DNA of 64,000 nucleotides from Ralstonia sp. RRA (GTDB taxonomy: Bacteria > Pseudomonadota > Gammaproteobacteria > Burkholderiales > Burkholderiaceae): the NCBI RefSeq assembly GCF_037023145.1, contig NZ_CP146091.1, forward strand, positions 3,038,001-3,102,000, written 5' to 3'. Both the position numbers and the translations under genes were made by a program. Numbering within the stretch: position 1 is the first letter of the stretch; each line of letters starts with the position of its first letter. Shown piece by piece: positions 37,916 through 48,659 of the stretch. The notes beneath the pieces were generated by a model. That model worked only from the letters and a program-made list of their open reading frames with translations, was not told the DNA's origin and searched no databases.

Positions 37916-39223
37916 ATGCAGTTGCTGACGCTCGGAATCAACCACCACACTGCGCCGCTTTCCCTGCGCGAGAAGGTGGCGTTTCCGCTCGAACAGCTCA
38001 AGCCCGCGCTGGGCACGCTGCGCCAACACCTGCCGCACCTCAAGAGCACGGCCGAAGCCGCCATCCTCTCCACCTGCAACCGCACCGAGATCTACTGCGC
38101 GACCGACGGCAACCTGCCTGAAGAGACCGCGCATGAGCACGCCATTCGTTGGCTGGCGCAGCACCACAACGTCGACGCCAGCGAACTCGCGCCCCACGTG
38201 TATTCGCTGGGCCAATCGCTGGCTGTGCGCCACGCATTTCGCGTGGCGAGCGGGCTCGACTCGATGGTGCTGGGCGAAACACAGATCCTCGGCCAGATGA
38301 AAGACGCCGTGCGCACCGCCACGGAAGCAGGCGCACTGGGCACGTACCTGAATCAGCTATTCCAGCGGACCTTTGCGGTGGCCAAGGAAGTGCGCGGCAC
38401 GACGGAGATCGGCGCGCATTCCGTGTCGATGGCCGCTGCCGCCGTGCGTCTGGCGCAGCGCATCTTCGAATCGATTGCCGAGCAGCGCGTGCTGTTCATC
38501 GGCGCCGGCGAGATGATCGAACTGTGCGCCACCCACTTCGCCGCGCAAAAGCCGCGCGAAGTAGTGATCGCCAACCGCACGCTGGAACGCGGCGAGAAAC
38601 TGGCCGAAGCCCTGTCGAACCAGGGCCTGAACGCCCACGCCGTCCGCCTGGCTGAACTGCCGACCAAGCTCGCTGAGTTCGACATCGTCGTCTCGTGCAC
38701 GGCAAGCACGCTGCCTATCATCGGCCTGGGCGCCGTGGAACGCGCCATCAAGCAGCGCCGCCACCGCCCGATGTTCATGGTCGACCTGGCCGTGCCGCGC
38801 GATATCGAACCCGAAGTCGCACGCCTGTCCGACGTGTTCCTCTATACCGTGGACGATCTCGGCGCCATCGTGCGCGAGGGCAACGCACTGCGGCAGGCCG
38901 CCGTCGCACAGGCCGAGGCCATCATCGAGACGCGCGTGCAAAACTTCATGCACTGGCTCGACGCACGCAGCGTGGTGCCCGTCATCCGCGATTTGCACGC
39001 GCAGGCCGAAACGCTGCGCCAGGGCGAGTTGGAGCGCGCCCAGCGCATGCTCGCGCGCGGCGATGACCCGGCGCTGGTGCTCGAAGCGCTGTCGCAAGCG
39101 CTGACCAAGAAATTCCTCCACGGCCCGACGCATGCGCTCAACCACGCGCAGGGTGAAGGCCGCGAACAGCTCATCGACCTGCTGCCGGCACTGTTCCGCC
39201 AGTCCAGCCACTCCGAGCGCTAG
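37916..39223 (+). CDS. hemA: Glutamyl-tRNA reductase
   Basis: A 435-aa enzyme reducing glutamyl-tRNA to glutamate-1-semialdehyde, the first step of C5-pathway haem synthesis. The N-terminal [14 protein letters not shown] and the catalytic Cys54 in [10 protein letters not shown] are intact, as are [15 protein letters not shown] (read in parts), the NADPH-binding FIGAGEM and the dimerisation helices. I chose ATG 37916 (MQLLTLGIN); the frame is open upstream across the promoter. Confidence 0.97.
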   Translation: MQLLTLGINHHTAPLSLREKVAFPLEQLKPALGTLRQHLPHLKSTAEAAILSTCNRTEIYCATDGNLPEETAHEHAIRWLAQHHNVDASELAPHVYSLGQSLAVRHAFRVASGLDSMVLGETQILGQMKDAVRTATEAGALGTYLNQLFQRTFAVAKEVRGTTEIGAHSVSMAAAAVRLAQRIFESIAEQRVLFIGAGEMIELCATHFAAQKPREVVIANRTLERGEKLAEALSNQGLNAHAVRLAELPTKLAEFDIVVSCTASTLPIIGLGAVERAIKQRRHRPMFMVDLAVPRDIEPEVARLSDVFLYTVDDLGAIVREGNALRQAAVAQAEAIIETRVQNFMHWLDARSVVPVIRDLHAQAETLRQGELERAQRMLARGDDPALVLEALSQALTKKFLHGPTHALNHAQGEGREQLIDLLPALFRQSSHSER

Positions 39224-39318
39224 CGGCGCCTCGTCCGCACGCGCCCATCCGTGGCGCATGTTCCGGCGCGGTATCCTGCGCCGCCCTCGCCTTAGCGTTT
39301 CCACCAGCGACTGCCCGA

Positions 39319-40401
39319 ATGAAGCCCAGCATGCTGTCCAAGCTCGACCAACTGGCCGAGCGCACCGTCGAAATCAACGCGCTGCTCGCGCGTGAAGACG
39401 CCACCGCCAACCTCGATCAATACCGCAAGCTCACGCGCGAACACGCCGAGCTGGAACCCGTGGTCGCGCAATTCGCGGCGTGGAAGCAGGCTGAGGACGA
39501 CGTCGCCACCGCGCAGGAACTGCTGGCCGATCCGGACATGAAGGCGTTTGCCGAAGACGAACTCCGCGCCGCACGCGAGCGGCTGGAGTCGCTCGAAGGC
39601 GAACTGCAACGCCTGCTGCTGCCGAAAGACCCGAACGACCACCGCAACATCTTCGTGGAAATCCGTGCGGGCACGGGCGGCGATGAATCCGCGCTCTTCG
39701 CGGGCGATCTGCTACGCATGTACACGCGCTTTGCCGAGCGCCAGCGCTGGCAAGTGGAGATCGTGAGCGAGTCGCCGTCAGACCTGGGCGGCTACAAGGA
39801 AGTGATCGCGCGACTGGTGGGCGAAGGCGCGTATTCGCGGCTGAAGTTCGAATCGGGCGGCCACCGCGTGCAGCGCGTGCCAGCCACCGAGGCGCAGGGG
39901 CGCATCCATACGTCGGCCTGCACCGTGGCGATCATGCCGGAGGCCGACGCGCTGGCCGACATCCAGATCAACCCGGCGGATTTGCGCATCGACACCTTCC
40001 GCGCGTCCGGCGCGGGCGGGCAGCACATCAACAAGACCGACTCGGCCGTGCGCATCACCCACCTGCCGACCGGCCTGGTGGTGGAGTGTCAGGACGACCG
40101 CAGCCAGCACCGCAACAAGGACCGCGCCATGCAAGTCCTTGCTGCACGCCTGAAAGACCGCCAGGAGCGCGAGGCGCAGGCCAAGGAGGCCAGTGCCCGC
40201 AAGAGCCTGATCGGCTCGGGCGACCGTTCCGACCGCATCCGCACGTACAACTTCCCGCAGGGCCGCGTGACCGACCACCGCATCAACCTGACGCTGTACA
40301 AGATCGACGCGATCATGGACGGCGACCTGGATGAACTGGTGGGCGCACTGGCCGCCGAGCACCAGGCCGAGCAGCTTGCTGCCCTGGGCGAGGACAGCTA
40401 A
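39319..40401 (+). CDS. prfA: Peptide chain release factor 1
   Basis: A 360-aa RF1. The stop-codon recognition PAT tripeptide (188-190 in [15 protein letters not shown]) marks RF1 rather than RF2, and the peptidyl-transfer GGQ is at 233-235 ([12 protein letters not shown]). The Gln is the substrate of PrmC, encoded 0.6 kb downstream. An alternative start is the ATG four codons in (MLSKLDQL). hemA-prfA-prmC order is widely conserved. Confidence 0.97.
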   Translation: MKPSMLSKLDQLAERTVEINALLAREDATANLDQYRKLTREHAELEPVVAQFAAWKQAEDDVATAQELLADPDMKAFAEDELRAARERLESLEGELQRLLLPKDPNDHRNIFVEIRAGTGGDESALFAGDLLRMYTRFAERQRWQVEIVSESPSDLGGYKEVIARLVGEGAYSRLKFESGGHRVQRVPATEAQGRIHTSACTVAIMPEADALADIQINPADLRIDTFRASGAGGQHINKTDSAVRITHLPTGLVVECQDDRSQHRNKDRAMQVLAARLKDRQEREAQAKEASARKSLIGSGDRSDRIRTYNFPQGRVTDHRINLTLYKIDAIMDGDLDELVGALAAEHQAEQLAALGEDS

Positions 40402-40489
40402 CGCGCCCGATTGTTAAAAAGCGGCCGCCTCGTAACATCCGCTTGCGTTTGATACAGCTTTGCGTGGTGGCGCATCGACCACCCGTTCC

Positions 40490-40495
40490 TATAAT
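40490..40495 (+). promoter_or_regulatory. -10 element of the Ala/Lys-rich lipoprotein gene
   Basis: Perfect TATAAT (CCTATAATCG), 95 nt before the start at 40591. TTGCGT upstream is too distant (24 bp) to be a standard -35. Confidence 0.45.
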
Positions 40496-40590
40496 CGACT
40501 TCGATCGCGCCGAGTGCGCCGCCGGTCGCAGCCGGCGGTCATCTTCCCCTGACAGGCGCGGCAACCACCACGACGATTAGGAGAATCTCA

Positions 40591-40926
40591 ATGCGTACCC
40601 AACTGCTGGCCATCACCGTTGCCACCACCCTCGCCCTCGGCCTGGCCGCCTGCGGCAAGAAGGACGAAGCCCCGGCTGACGCCGCCAAGAATGCGATCCA
40701 ACAATCGGCCGATGCTGCCAAGAGCGCCGTCGACAGCGCCAGCAACGCCGCCGGCAAGGCCACTGAAGCAGCTGACCAGGCCAAGGAAGCCGCCAAGACC
40801 AGCCTGCTGGACGCAGCCTCGAACACGAAGGCCGCCGTATCGAGCGCGGTAGCAGCCGGCCAAGAGGCCACGAACAAGGCCATCGACGCCACCACCAAGG
40901 AAGTCGAGGGCGCCAAGAAGCCGTAA
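40591..40926 (+). CDS. Ala/Lys-rich helical lipoprotein
   Basis: A 111-aa lipoprotein with lipobox LAAC (Cys21) and a mature region almost wholly of Ala, Lys, Asp, Ser and Thr that repeats an A-x-x-A-K/D-x-A pattern, predicting one long amphipathic or coiled-coil helix resembling LEA-type or Lpp-like envelope proteins. A strong ribosome site (TAGGAG) precedes it. It is inserted between prfA and prmC with its own -10 box and terminator, so it is an independent unit. Confidence 0.75.
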   Translation: MRTQLLAITVATTLALGLAACGKKDEAPADAAKNAIQQSADAAKSAVDSASNAAGKATEAADQAKEAAKTSLLDAASNTKAAVSSAVAAGQEATNKAIDATTKEVEGAKKP

Positions 40927-40946
40927 CCCGCACTGCGCCGCACCTC

Positions 40947-40984
40947 ACACGGGCCCGCGCCACACGACGCGGGCCCGTGTTATT
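40947..40984 (+). terminator. Strong hairpin terminator after the lipoprotein gene
   Basis: A perfect 13-bp GC-rich stem (40947-40959 with 40968-40980), 8-nt loop, followed by TATTTT. It separates the lipoprotein from prmC, 35 nt further on. Confidence 0.8.
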
Positions 40985-41014
40985 TTGGCGGCCCAATCAC
41001 GCCTACCTTGCCCC

Positions 41015-41881
41015 GTGTCAGCGCTCTCGCCCGATTCGCTTTCTACCGTCGCTGTGACCTTGGCTGCGCTAGCCCGCAGCGGCCTGCCTGCGCTGGAAGC
41101 ACGCATGCTGGTCTCGCATGCGACCGGCCTGTCGCGCGTTCAGCTCATCACGCAAGACACCTACGGCATCGACGAAGCCGTGCGCCAACAGATCAGCGAA
41201 CTCGCCGCACGCCGCCTGGCTGGCGAGCCGATGGCCTATCTGCTCGGCGAGCGTGAATTCTTCGGCCGCACGTTCAAGGTGACGCCGGCCGTGCTGATCC
41301 CGCGTCCCGATACGGAGCTGCTGGTCGAACAGGCACTGGATCGCATCGAAGAACGCGACGCCCCCGATGTGCTGGACATGGGCACCGGTAGCGGCATCAT
41401 CGCCATCACCATTGCGCTCGCGCGGCGCGATGCACGCGTATGGGCCACCGATGCGTCTGCCGATGCACTGGCCGTGGCGATGGGCAACGCGCAAGCGCTC
41501 GGCGCCACGAATCTGCATGCCGCGCTGGGCGACTGGTACGGCGCGCTGGCTGAAGCCGACGCCCCGCACGTGTTCGACCTGATCGTCAGCAACCCGCCCT
41601 ACATCGCCGCCACCGACGAACACCTCGGCCAGGGCGACCTGCGCTTCGAACCCGCCAGCGCCCTCACCGATCACGACGACGGCCTGCGCCAACTGCGCAC
41701 CATCATCAACGGCGCCCCGGCACGCTTGGCGACCGATGGCTGGCTGCTGCTCGAACATGGCTACGATCAGGGCGAGGCCGTGCGCGCGTTGCTGACGGAG
41801 GCGGGCTTTGCCGACGTCTTCACCGCGCAGGACTTGGCCGGTCACGACCGCTGCAGCGGCGGGCGCCGCCCAGCGGCTTAA
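41015..41881 (+). CDS. prmC: Release factor glutamine N5-methyltransferase
   Basis: A 288-aa SAM-dependent methyltransferase that methylates the GGQ glutamine of RF1/RF2. An N-terminal helical domain is followed by the SAM motif VLDMGTGSGIIAI (about 119-131) and the catalytic NPPY (193-196, VSNPPYIAA). I use GTG 41015 (MSALSPDS); a TTG at 40985 lies inside the preceding terminator region and is unlikely. Confidence 0.95.
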   Translation: MSALSPDSLSTVAVTLAALARSGLPALEARMLVSHATGLSRVQLITQDTYGIDEAVRQQISELAARRLAGEPMAYLLGEREFFGRTFKVTPAVLIPRPDTELLVEQALDRIEERDAPDVLDMGTGSGIIAITIALARRDARVWATDASADALAVAMGNAQALGATNLHAALGDWYGALAEADAPHVFDLIVSNPPYIAATDEHLGQGDLRFEPASALTDHDDGLRQLRTIINGAPARLATDGWLLLEHGYDQGEAVRALLTEAGFADVFTAQDLAGHDRCSGGRRPAA

Positions 41882-41903
41882 AACGGCGCAGGCCGAATCT
41901 CGC

Positions 41904-41909
41904 TAAAAT
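41904..41909 (+). promoter_or_regulatory. -10 element upstream of grxD
   Basis: TAAAAT in CGCTAAAATAG, 74 nt before grxD and very similar to the rpe -10 region. Confidence 0.4.
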
Positions 41910-41982
41910 AGATGAGTTTTCCAATGCGGACGCGGCGTCCTGCTGCTCCCCAATCGCACCCCAAATCGAATCGAGTCTCCCC

Positions 41983-42294
41983 ATGAGCACCACGCACGAA
42001 AAAATCGACCAGATCGTCAAAGGTCACCCCGTCGTCCTCTTCATGAAGGGCACGGCGCAATTTCCGATGTGCGGCTTCTCGGGCCGCGCCATCCAGATCC
42101 TGAAGGCCTGCGGCGTGGACAAGCCGCACACCGTCAACGTGCTGGAAGACGACGAAATCCGCCAGGGCATCAAGGACTATGCCAACTGGCCGACCATTCC
42201 GCAGCTCTACGTCAAGGGCGAATTCATCGGCGGCTCGGACATCATGATGGAGATGTACCAGAGCGGTGAACTGCAGCCGCTGCTGGCGGCCTGA
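41983..42294 (+). CDS. grxD: Monothiol glutaredoxin
   Basis: A 103-aa monothiol CGFS glutaredoxin (Cys30 in FPMCGFSGRA) that binds a 2Fe-2S cluster with glutathione and helps in Fe-S delivery. The WPTIPQLYVKGEFIGGSDI block (GSH binding, read in parts) is typical. Length is exact for the family. Confidence 0.96.
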   Translation: MSTTHEKIDQIVKGHPVVLFMKGTAQFPMCGFSGRAIQILKACGVDKPHTVNVLEDDEIRQGIKDYANWPTIPQLYVKGEFIGGSDIMMEMYQSGELQPLLAA

Positions 42295-42326
42295 TTGCCG
42301 ATCGCCATCCGCGTCCTCAATTCAGC

Positions 42327-42950
42327 GTGACCTTGCCGGCAACCGCCTCGACCGAAACCCCACGTGCGCGCCGCATCATCGTTGCGATCACGGGCGCGTC
42401 GGGGGCAATTTATGGCGTGCGACTACTGCAGGTTCTGCAGGGCATGGGTGAATCGGCGGGGGTGGAATCGCACCTGCTGATGTCTCCGGCAGGGCTGATG
42501 AACGTGCAGCACGAGCTGCACATGGCGCGCGAAGAGGTGGAAGCACTTGCGCACGTGGTGCACAACGTGCGCGACATCGGCGCGACTATCGCGAGCGGTT
42601 CGTTTTCTGCCGAGGCAATGGTGGTGGCGCCGTGTTCGATGCGGACGCTGGCGGCCGTCGCGCACGGCCTGTCGGACAACCTCATCGCCCGCGCGGCAGA
42701 CGTGACGCTCAAGGAGCGCCGCCGCCTGATCCTGATGGTGCGCGAAACACCGCTGAACCTCGCGCACCTGCGCAACATGACGGCCGTCACGGAGATGGGC
42801 GGCATCGTCTTCCCGCCCGTGCCGGGCTTCTACCAGCGCCCCAAGACCATCGACGACCTGGTCGACCATACGGTCGGGCGCGTGCTCGATTTGCTGGGCC
42901 TGCCGCAGACGCTGGCGCCGGGCTGGCCCGGGCTGCATTCAGCGGGCTAA
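42327..42950 (+). CDS. ubiX: Flavin prenyltransferase UbiX
   Basis: A 207-aa enzyme that prenylates FMN to make the cofactor of UbiD decarboxylases in ubiquinone synthesis. FMN-binding VAITGASGAIYGVRLLQ (read in parts, about 15-31), APCSMRTLAAVAHGLSDNLIARAADVTLKERRRLILMVRETP (several UbiX signatures) are evident. The GTG at 42327 is the likely start; no ATG is available near the N-terminus. Confidence 0.95.
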   Translation: MTLPATASTETPRARRIIVAITGASGAIYGVRLLQVLQGMGESAGVESHLLMSPAGLMNVQHELHMAREEVEALAHVVHNVRDIGATIASGSFSAEAMVVAPCSMRTLAAVAHGLSDNLIARAADVTLKERRRLILMVRETPLNLAHLRNMTAVTEMGGIVFPPVPGFYQRPKTIDDLVDHTVGRVLDLLGLPQTLAPGWPGLHSAG

Positions 42951-42969
42951 CTCACCTGCGCGCCGCCGA

Positions 42970-43155
42970 TCAGCGGTGGTGATAGTTGAAGTACACCGAC
43001 GGTCCCCAATACCCATAACCGCCGTAGTAGGCCGGATAGGCCGGAGCCGCATAGACCGGTGCAGGCGCAACCGCCACCGGTGCCGGATACACCGCACAAC
43101 CCCCAAGCGTCGCGGCCGTCAGTGCAAGAAGCGGGGCCAAAGCCACGATTTTCAT
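42970..43155 (-). CDS. Pro/Tyr/Ala-rich small lipoprotein
   Basis: A 61-aa protein with a lipoprotein signal and lipobox LGGC (Cys20). The mature 42 residues are low complexity (PAPVYAAPAYPAYYGGYGYW) and end in a His pair. The composition is like that of the larger secreted protein at 48660. It is convergent with ubiX. No function is known; it is probably an envelope structural or metal-contacting peptide. Confidence 0.68.
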   Translation of the reverse strand: MKIVALAPLLALTAATLGGCAVYPAPVAVAPAPVYAAPAYPAYYGGYGYWGPSVYFNYHHR

Positions 43156-43285
43156 GATTAGCGTCCTTTGACCCCTCCAATGAGGCCATGCGGACCTTAT
43201 AAGCGCCGCCACGCGACGCCGGGGTCATGCGGGTGTAAGGGATGTAACGGAAGACTACGAACGTGTGTTCGTCATCACCGCGAGG

Positions 43286-44011
43286 TCACTTCTGTGGCGT
43301 CGGCTTCCCTGCGGCGGGCTTAGCTGCCGCGGCAGGCGCAGAAGCGGCCACGCCGGAAGCCGGCTTGGGGGCGTCCGGATCCACCTCTGCGCGCATCTGG
43401 TCCATCACCGCGCCAGCGCGCGGCGACCAGAGGAATTCCACCGTGCCGTTCTGCGGCTCTTCCGGAATCGCGTACATCGTGATGATGGTCTGGTGGCCCG
43501 CCCAGCGCGCACGCAGTGAATCGACCGTCTTGCCCGACTTCAGCTTGAGCGGCGCCTTGCCTTCCTGCGCAGGCTTGCCGTAGCGATCAGACAGCGCCTG
43601 GAACACGCGCTGCTCAGTATCCACACCGCGCGTCGGCACGAACATGCCGGCGATGTTGCCGTCCTGGTCAATCAGCAGCACCGCCTGCGGGCCGTCCATC
43701 AGTTCAGGCCGCTTAGCCGATGGCACGCCCAACGAGCGCGTGCGCCCGTGCGATTCCAGAGTATCGGAACAGTATTCGGAGACATCCTTGCCGCCCGCGC
43801 TGCGCACGTCCTCACACGAGGGCAGCTTGCGCAGCGGCTTGCCGAGCGGGAAGGCATCAAGCAGCACGGCCACATCGCCCGGGTCGCGCACCGCCTTGGC
43901 CGGTGCCTCCGCTTTCGGTGCCGTCTTGGCCGCAGGTGCAGCAAACACCACTGGTGCCAGCAGCGAGGTCGAGAAAACGAGCGCTACGGCGCCGCGCGTC
44001 CAGCAAGTCAT
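43286..44011 (-). CDS. Exported protein, unknown function
   Basis: A 241-aa protein with a Sec signal (cleavage near VFA|APA, residue 24-25), an Ala/Pro/Lys-rich spacer, a globular centre (residues about 45-205) with three Cys, and an Ala/Pro/Lys-rich C-terminal tail. I chose ATG 44011, which has GGAG 5 nt upstream; the frame extends upstream to another ATG at 44059. It diverges from opgG. No domain recognised. Confidence 0.7.
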   Translation of the reverse strand: MTCWTRGAVALVFSTSLLAPVVFAAPAAKTAPKAEAPAKAVRDPGDVAVLLDAFPLGKPLRKLPSCEDVRSAGGKDVSEYCSDTLESHGRTRSLGVPSAKRPELMDGPQAVLLIDQDGNIAGMFVPTRGVDTEQRVFQALSDRYGKPAQEGKAPLKLKSGKTVDSLRARWAGHQTIITMYAIPEEPQNGTVEFLWSPRAGAVMDQMRAEVDPDAPKPASGVAASAPAAAAKPAAGKPTPQK

Positions 44012-44317
44012 GCGAACTCCATGAAGGAAAGAGCCGAGAGTGTGCCATGCACGCATGGCGGGCGATGGCGAACGCGGTTCTGACCCGATAGGCGGAGTCG
44101 CGTTCCCTCGCCCAAAAGGCTGGCCCAACGAAAAGACGAGGTTTACACGCAACTTGACGCGGTTATGGACGGAATGCCGGCGAAAACGTTATCAAAATGT
44201 TGCCGGTTTTGATCTCGTAAAGATCCGGCGGGTAAAATCCCGGGGGCACAGACGAATGATCGGCAGGCCCAAGCATCACGCCTCCCCCCAACCTGCCGCA
44301 CAGTACGCGATCTCATT
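44012..44317. promoter_or_regulatory. Divergent promoter region upstream of opgG
   Basis: 306 bp without a gene. A good plus-strand promoter candidate is TTGATC (44209-44214), 18 bp, TAAAAT (44233-44238), placing the opgG transcript start near 44245 with a leader of about 73 nt. Confidence 0.55.
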
Positions 44318-45901
44318 TTGAACACTCCCGACGCTGTTCCCTTCCATTCCAGCCCGTCCCGCCTGACCCGCTCGCTTGCCGGCTATGCACGGCTGGCGGT
44401 GGGCCTGCTGGCACTGGCTTCGGCACATGCGGCACTGGCCTTCGGCTTCAATGACGTGGCCGTACGCGCCAAGCAACTGGCGACCAAGCCCTACCAGGCC
44501 CCAACCGAAACGCTGCCGCGCCAGTTGCGCGAGCTCCGCTACGACCAGTACCGCGAGATCCGCTTCAAGTCGGATCAAGCCTACTGGCGCCGCGACAAGC
44601 TGCCGTTCGAACTCGGTTTCTTCCACGAAGGCTCGTATTACGACCAGCCGGTGAAGATCAACGAGGTCTCGCCGGCCGGTGTGCGCGAGATCCGCTTCGA
44701 CCCGCGCCTGTTCGACTACGGCCCGGTCAAGCTGGATGCGAAACAGCTGCAGCACCTGGGTTTTGCCGGCTTCCGCGTGCACTACGCGATGAACACGCCC
44801 AAGTACAAGGACGAAGTGATCGTCTTCCTGGGCGCGTCGTACTTCCGCGCAATCGGCAAGAACCAGGTCTATGGCCTCTCTGCACGTGGCTTGGCCATCG
44901 ACACCGCGCTCAACTCGGGCGAGGAATTCCCCCGCTTCACCGATTTCTGGATCGAGCGCCCGGCGGCCAACGCCAAGGAGCTGACGGTCTACGCGCTGCT
45001 GAACTCGCGCCGCGCCACGGGTGCGTACCGCTTCGTCATCAAGCCGGGCACCGACACGGTGGTCGACGTGAAGGCGCAGGTCTACATGCGCGAAAACGTC
45101 AGCAAGCTGGCGATCGCGCCGCTCACCAGCATGTTCTTCTTTGGCGAGAACCAGCCGGCCGCCAATCTGGACTTCCGCCCCGAGGTGCATGACTCCGACG
45201 GCCTGTCGGTGCTCTCCGGCACCGGTGAATGGATCTGGCGCCCGCTGACGAATCCGAAGCGCCTGCTGGTCAGTTCGTTCTCGACCACCAACCCCGGCGG
45301 CTTCGGCCTGATGCAGCGTGACCGCGCGTTCTCCAGCTACGAAGAGATCGGCGATCGCTACGAACAGCGCCCGAGCACCTGGATCGAGCCCGTGGGCAAG
45401 TGGGGCGCCGGCCGTGTCGAACTGGTGCAGATTCCGACGCCCGACGAGACCAACGACAACGTGGTCGCCTACTGGGTGCCCGAGACCCCGCCCAAGCCGC
45501 AGCAACCGTACAACTTCGAGTACCGCATGCTGTGGCAAAAGGATGGCGACAAGAAGCCGGCCCTGTCGTGGGTCACGCAGACACGCCGCTCGCACGGCTG
45601 GACCACCAAGCGCCCGGATGAGCGCAAACCCGACGACACGATCGCCTTTGTGGTCGACTTTGAAGGCCCGGCGCTGGCCAAGCTGCCGCCCAATGCACCG
45701 GTCGAACCCGTGTTCTCGGCAGATGCCAACGGCAAGATCGAATCGATCTTCGGCCAACCCAACACCGCGACCGGCGGCTGGCGCGTGACTGTGCGCCTCA
45801 AGCGGGTCGACGACGACAAACCCATCGAGCTGCGTGGTTACCTGCGCAGCGGCGGTACCGGAATTTCTGAGACGTGGAGCTACCTGCTACCTCCGGGCTA
45901 A
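44318..45901 (+). CDS. opgG: Glucan biosynthesis protein OpgG (MdoG)
   Basis: A 527-aa periplasmic protein required for synthesis of osmoregulated periplasmic glucans, probably branching the linear backbone. An N-terminal signal peptide ([10 protein letters not shown], about residue 42) is followed by the MdoG domain: [54 protein letters not shown] (read in parts) and WIERP. The start must be TTG 44318 since no ATG or GTG gives a full signal peptide; there is no clear Shine-Dalgarno. opgH follows 2 nt after its stop. Confidence 0.93.
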   Translation: MNTPDAVPFHSSPSRLTRSLAGYARLAVGLLALASAHAALAFGFNDVAVRAKQLATKPYQAPTETLPRQLRELRYDQYREIRFKSDQAYWRRDKLPFELGFFHEGSYYDQPVKINEVSPAGVREIRFDPRLFDYGPVKLDAKQLQHLGFAGFRVHYAMNTPKYKDEVIVFLGASYFRAIGKNQVYGLSARGLAIDTALNSGEEFPRFTDFWIERPAANAKELTVYALLNSRRATGAYRFVIKPGTDTVVDVKAQVYMRENVSKLAIAPLTSMFFFGENQPAANLDFRPEVHDSDGLSVLSGTGEWIWRPLTNPKRLLVSSFSTTNPGGFGLMQRDRAFSSYEEIGDRYEQRPSTWIEPVGKWGAGRVELVQIPTPDETNDNVVAYWVPETPPKPQQPYNFEYRMLWQKDGDKKPALSWVTQTRRSHGWTTKRPDERKPDDTIAFVVDFEGPALAKLPPNAPVEPVFSADANGKIESIFGQPNTATGGWRVTVRLKRVDDDKPIELRGYLRSGGTGISETWSYLLPPG

Positions 45902-45903
45902 AC

Positions 45904-48471
45904 GTGACGAAGGCCCAGAATGGCGGCGCTGCCGCCTCCGCCAGCCCAACCACAATGCCCTCCCCCGAGTCCGTGGCCGAGCGCTATCTTGAAGCGCTTC
46001 CGCTCGCTGCCGAGGCACGCGCTGCACTGGTGCGCGACGCTGGCATTGCAGCGGGTGACGATGACGCGGCGGCGCTGGCCAAGCTGCACCGCGCGCTGGC
46101 CAAGCTCGACCCGGCGCAAACGACCTCGCTCGAAGCAACAGCCCCGGCTTACGCATCAGTGGGGTCGCGCCTGGACGCCGCCTACGGCGCCACGCGCGCC
46201 GATGCCGCATCCACGGAACCCGCCGCCGAACCTGCGCCGCCGCTTGCGCACGACAGCGAAGGCCGCATCCACCTGGACACCGGTCCCACACCCGCCCGCC
46301 GCTCGATGGTGCCGTGGCCGTGGGTGCTCGGGCCGATCTGGCGCATGCGCAACGCGATCCACCGGTGGCAGCACGGCGGCAAGGCGCCCGTGCCCTACGA
46401 AAAGCCCGACTCGCCCGACCCCAAAGGCATCTGGCGCTTTGTCGGCGCACGCCGTCGCCTGACGCTGCTCACACTGATGATCGCGCAGACCGTCGCCGCC
46501 ACCTGGGCGATGAGCACGGTGCTGCCATACCATGGCGCCGATTGGCTCGAAGCCATCATCATCGTGCTGTTTGCGGTGCTGTTCTGCTGGGTGTCGGCGG
46601 GGTTCTGGACGGCCATCACCGGCTTCCTGCTGCTGGCCTTCCATGGGGATCGCTTCGTCATCTCGCGCCGCGCCTCGCCCGATGCGGTGATTCCGGACGA
46701 TGCGCGCACCGCCATCGTCATGCCGATCTGCAACGAGGACGTGCAGCGCGTGTTTGCCGGGCTGCGTGCGACGTATGAATCGCTGCAGCGCACGGGCCAT
46801 CTGGAGCACTTCGACTTCTTCGTGCTGTCGGATTCCGGTGACCCCGACATCCGCACTGCAGAAGCCGACGCGTGGCTGCACATCTGCCGCGCGCTCGATG
46901 GCTTCGGCCGCATCTTCTACCGCTGGCGCCGTCACCGTGTGAAGCGCAAAAGCGGCAACATCGACGATTTCTGCCGGCGCTGGGGCGGCAAGTACCGCTA
47001 CATGATCGTGCTCGACGCCGACAGCGTGATGAGCGGCGATTGCTTGACGCGTCTGGTACAGCTGATGGAAGGGGCACCCTCCGCAGGCATCATCCAGACC
47101 GCGCCCCGCGCGGCCGGCCGCGACACGCTGTATGCGCGCATCCAGCAGTTCGCCACGCGCGTGTACGGGCCGCTGTTCACCGCCGGCCTGCACTACTGGC
47201 AATTGGGCGAATCGCACTATTGGGGCCACAACGCCATCATCCGGCTCGACCCGTTCATCAAGCACTGCGCACTCGCGCCGATTCCGGGCAAGGGCTCGCT
47301 CTCGGGCGAGATCATGTCGCATGACTTTGTCGAAGCCGCGCTGATGCGCCGCGCCGGCTGGGCCGTGTGGATCGCCTATGACCTGGACGGCAGCTACGAA
47401 GAGATGCCGCCCAACCTGCTCGACGAGCTGGGCCGGGACCGCCGCTGGTGCCACGGCAACCTGATGAACTTCCGCCTGTTCGGCGCGCCGGGCTTTCACC
47501 GCGTGCACCGCGCGGTGTTCATCACGGGCGTGATGGCCTATCTGTCGGCGCCGCTGTGGTTCCTGTTTCTGCTGCTTTCCACGGCGCTGCTGGCCAAGCA
47601 CACGTTGATTGCGCCGGAGTACTTCACCCAGCCGCACCAGATCTTCCCGATCTGGCCGGAGTGGCATCCGGAGAAGGCTGCCGCGCTGTTCTCGGCCACC
47701 GCCACCGTGCTGTTCCTGCCGAAGATCCTCAGCGTGCTGGTGCTGTGGGCGCAGGGCCCGAAGCGCTTCGGTGGCGCGATCCATCTGGCGCTGTCGATGG
47801 CGATCGAGGCGGCGTTCTCCGTACTCGCCGCGCCGGTGCGCATGCTCTTCCACACGCGCTTCGTGACGGCCGCGTTCCTCGGCTGGAAGGTGCACTGGAA
47901 ATCGCCACCGCGTGAAGACGCGCAGACGCACTGGGGCGATGCCGTGCGCCGCCATGGCTTGCATACGGTCATTGGCATCGTCTGGGCTGCGATCGTGTAC
48001 TGGCTGAACCCGAGCTTCCTGTGGTGGCTGTCGCCCGTGGTGGGGGCGTTGATCGTGTCGATTCCGCTGTCGGTGTTCTCCAGCCGCGTGAGCCTGGGCC
48101 GCCGCATGCGTCGCCTGCGGCTGTTCATGATCCCCGAGGAAGTGCGTCCGCCACGCGAGCTACGCGCCACGCGCAAGCATCTGCGCAACGCGCCGCCAAC
48201 GCCGGACTTCCGCCAAGCCGTGGTCGACCCCGTGACCAACGCGCTGATGTGCGCAGTGGCGACGACGCGCTTTCCGCAAGACAAGCGTCTGGTGGCGGTG
48301 CGTGAAGCGCACGTGCGCCACGCGCTGGAAGTCGGCCCCGACAAGCTCACGGGCAAGCAGAAGCTGGTGCTGCTGTCGGATCCGTTCTCGTTGTCGGCGC
48401 TGCACCTGGCGGTGTGGTCGTCACCTGAGCAGCGTGCGGCATGGGGACCGGGGGAGCCTGCGCAAGGCTGA
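45904..48471 (+). CDS. opgH: Glucans biosynthesis glucosyltransferase H
   Basis: An inner-membrane family-2 glycosyltransferase of about 855 aa that polymerises UDP-glucose into beta-1,2-glucan and exports it. After a cytoplasmic N-terminus come two helices (about 180-240), the GT2 catalytic domain with LSDSGDP, the DADSVMS motif, the [11 protein letters not shown] segment and RDRRWCHGN (R/QxxRW type), then about five helices. The start could be GTG 45904 (used here) or ATG 45955 ([11 protein letters not shown]). Confidence 0.93.
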   Translation: MTKAQNGGAAASASPTTMPSPESVAERYLEALPLAAEARAALVRDAGIAAGDDDAAALAKLHRALAKLDPAQTTSLEATAPAYASVGSRLDAAYGATRADAASTEPAAEPAPPLAHDSEGRIHLDTGPTPARRSMVPWPWVLGPIWRMRNAIHRWQHGGKAPVPYEKPDSPDPKGIWRFVGARRRLTLLTLMIAQTVAATWAMSTVLPYHGADWLEAIIIVLFAVLFCWVSAGFWTAITGFLLLAFHGDRFVISRRASPDAVIPDDARTAIVMPICNEDVQRVFAGLRATYESLQRTGHLEHFDFFVLSDSGDPDIRTAEADAWLHICRALDGFGRIFYRWRRHRVKRKSGNIDDFCRRWGGKYRYMIVLDADSVMSGDCLTRLVQLMEGAPSAGIIQTAPRAAGRDTLYARIQQFATRVYGPLFTAGLHYWQLGESHYWGHNAIIRLDPFIKHCALAPIPGKGSLSGEIMSHDFVEAALMRRAGWAVWIAYDLDGSYEEMPPNLLDELGRDRRWCHGNLMNFRLFGAPGFHRVHRAVFITGVMAYLSAPLWFLFLLLSTALLAKHTLIAPEYFTQPHQIFPIWPEWHPEKAAALFSATATVLFLPKILSVLVLWAQGPKRFGGAIHLALSMAIEAAFSVLAAPVRMLFHTRFVTAAFLGWKVHWKSPPREDAQTHWGDAVRRHGLHTVIGIVWAAIVYWLNPSFLWWLSPVVGALIVSIPLSVFSSRVSLGRRMRRLRLFMIPEEVRPPRELRATRKHLRNAPPTPDFRQAVVDPVTNALMCAVATTRFPQDKRLVAVREAHVRHALEVGPDKLTGKQKLVLLSDPFSLSALHLAVWSSPEQRAAWGPGEPAQG

Positions 48472-48496
48472 GCAACCCGCAACCCGCGAAATACCG

Positions 48497-48530
48497 CGCC
48501 CCACCCGCGTCTTGCCGGTGGGGCGTTTTA
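48497..48530 (+). terminator. Terminator after opgH
   Basis: Stem CGCCCCACC (48497-48505) / GGTGGGGCG (48517-48525), 11-nt loop, followed by TTTTA. Confidence 0.8.
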
Positions 48531-48659
48531 CTTTCCGTTACATCCGTAGGATTTGCGTATCACCTGATCGGGCTTGCGGTTCATAGAATGGCTTCACGAA
48601 CCTGATACACGAAGTCGCCGGCAATCCTGCCCCGGCCTCGCAACCGAAGGAGAAGCATC

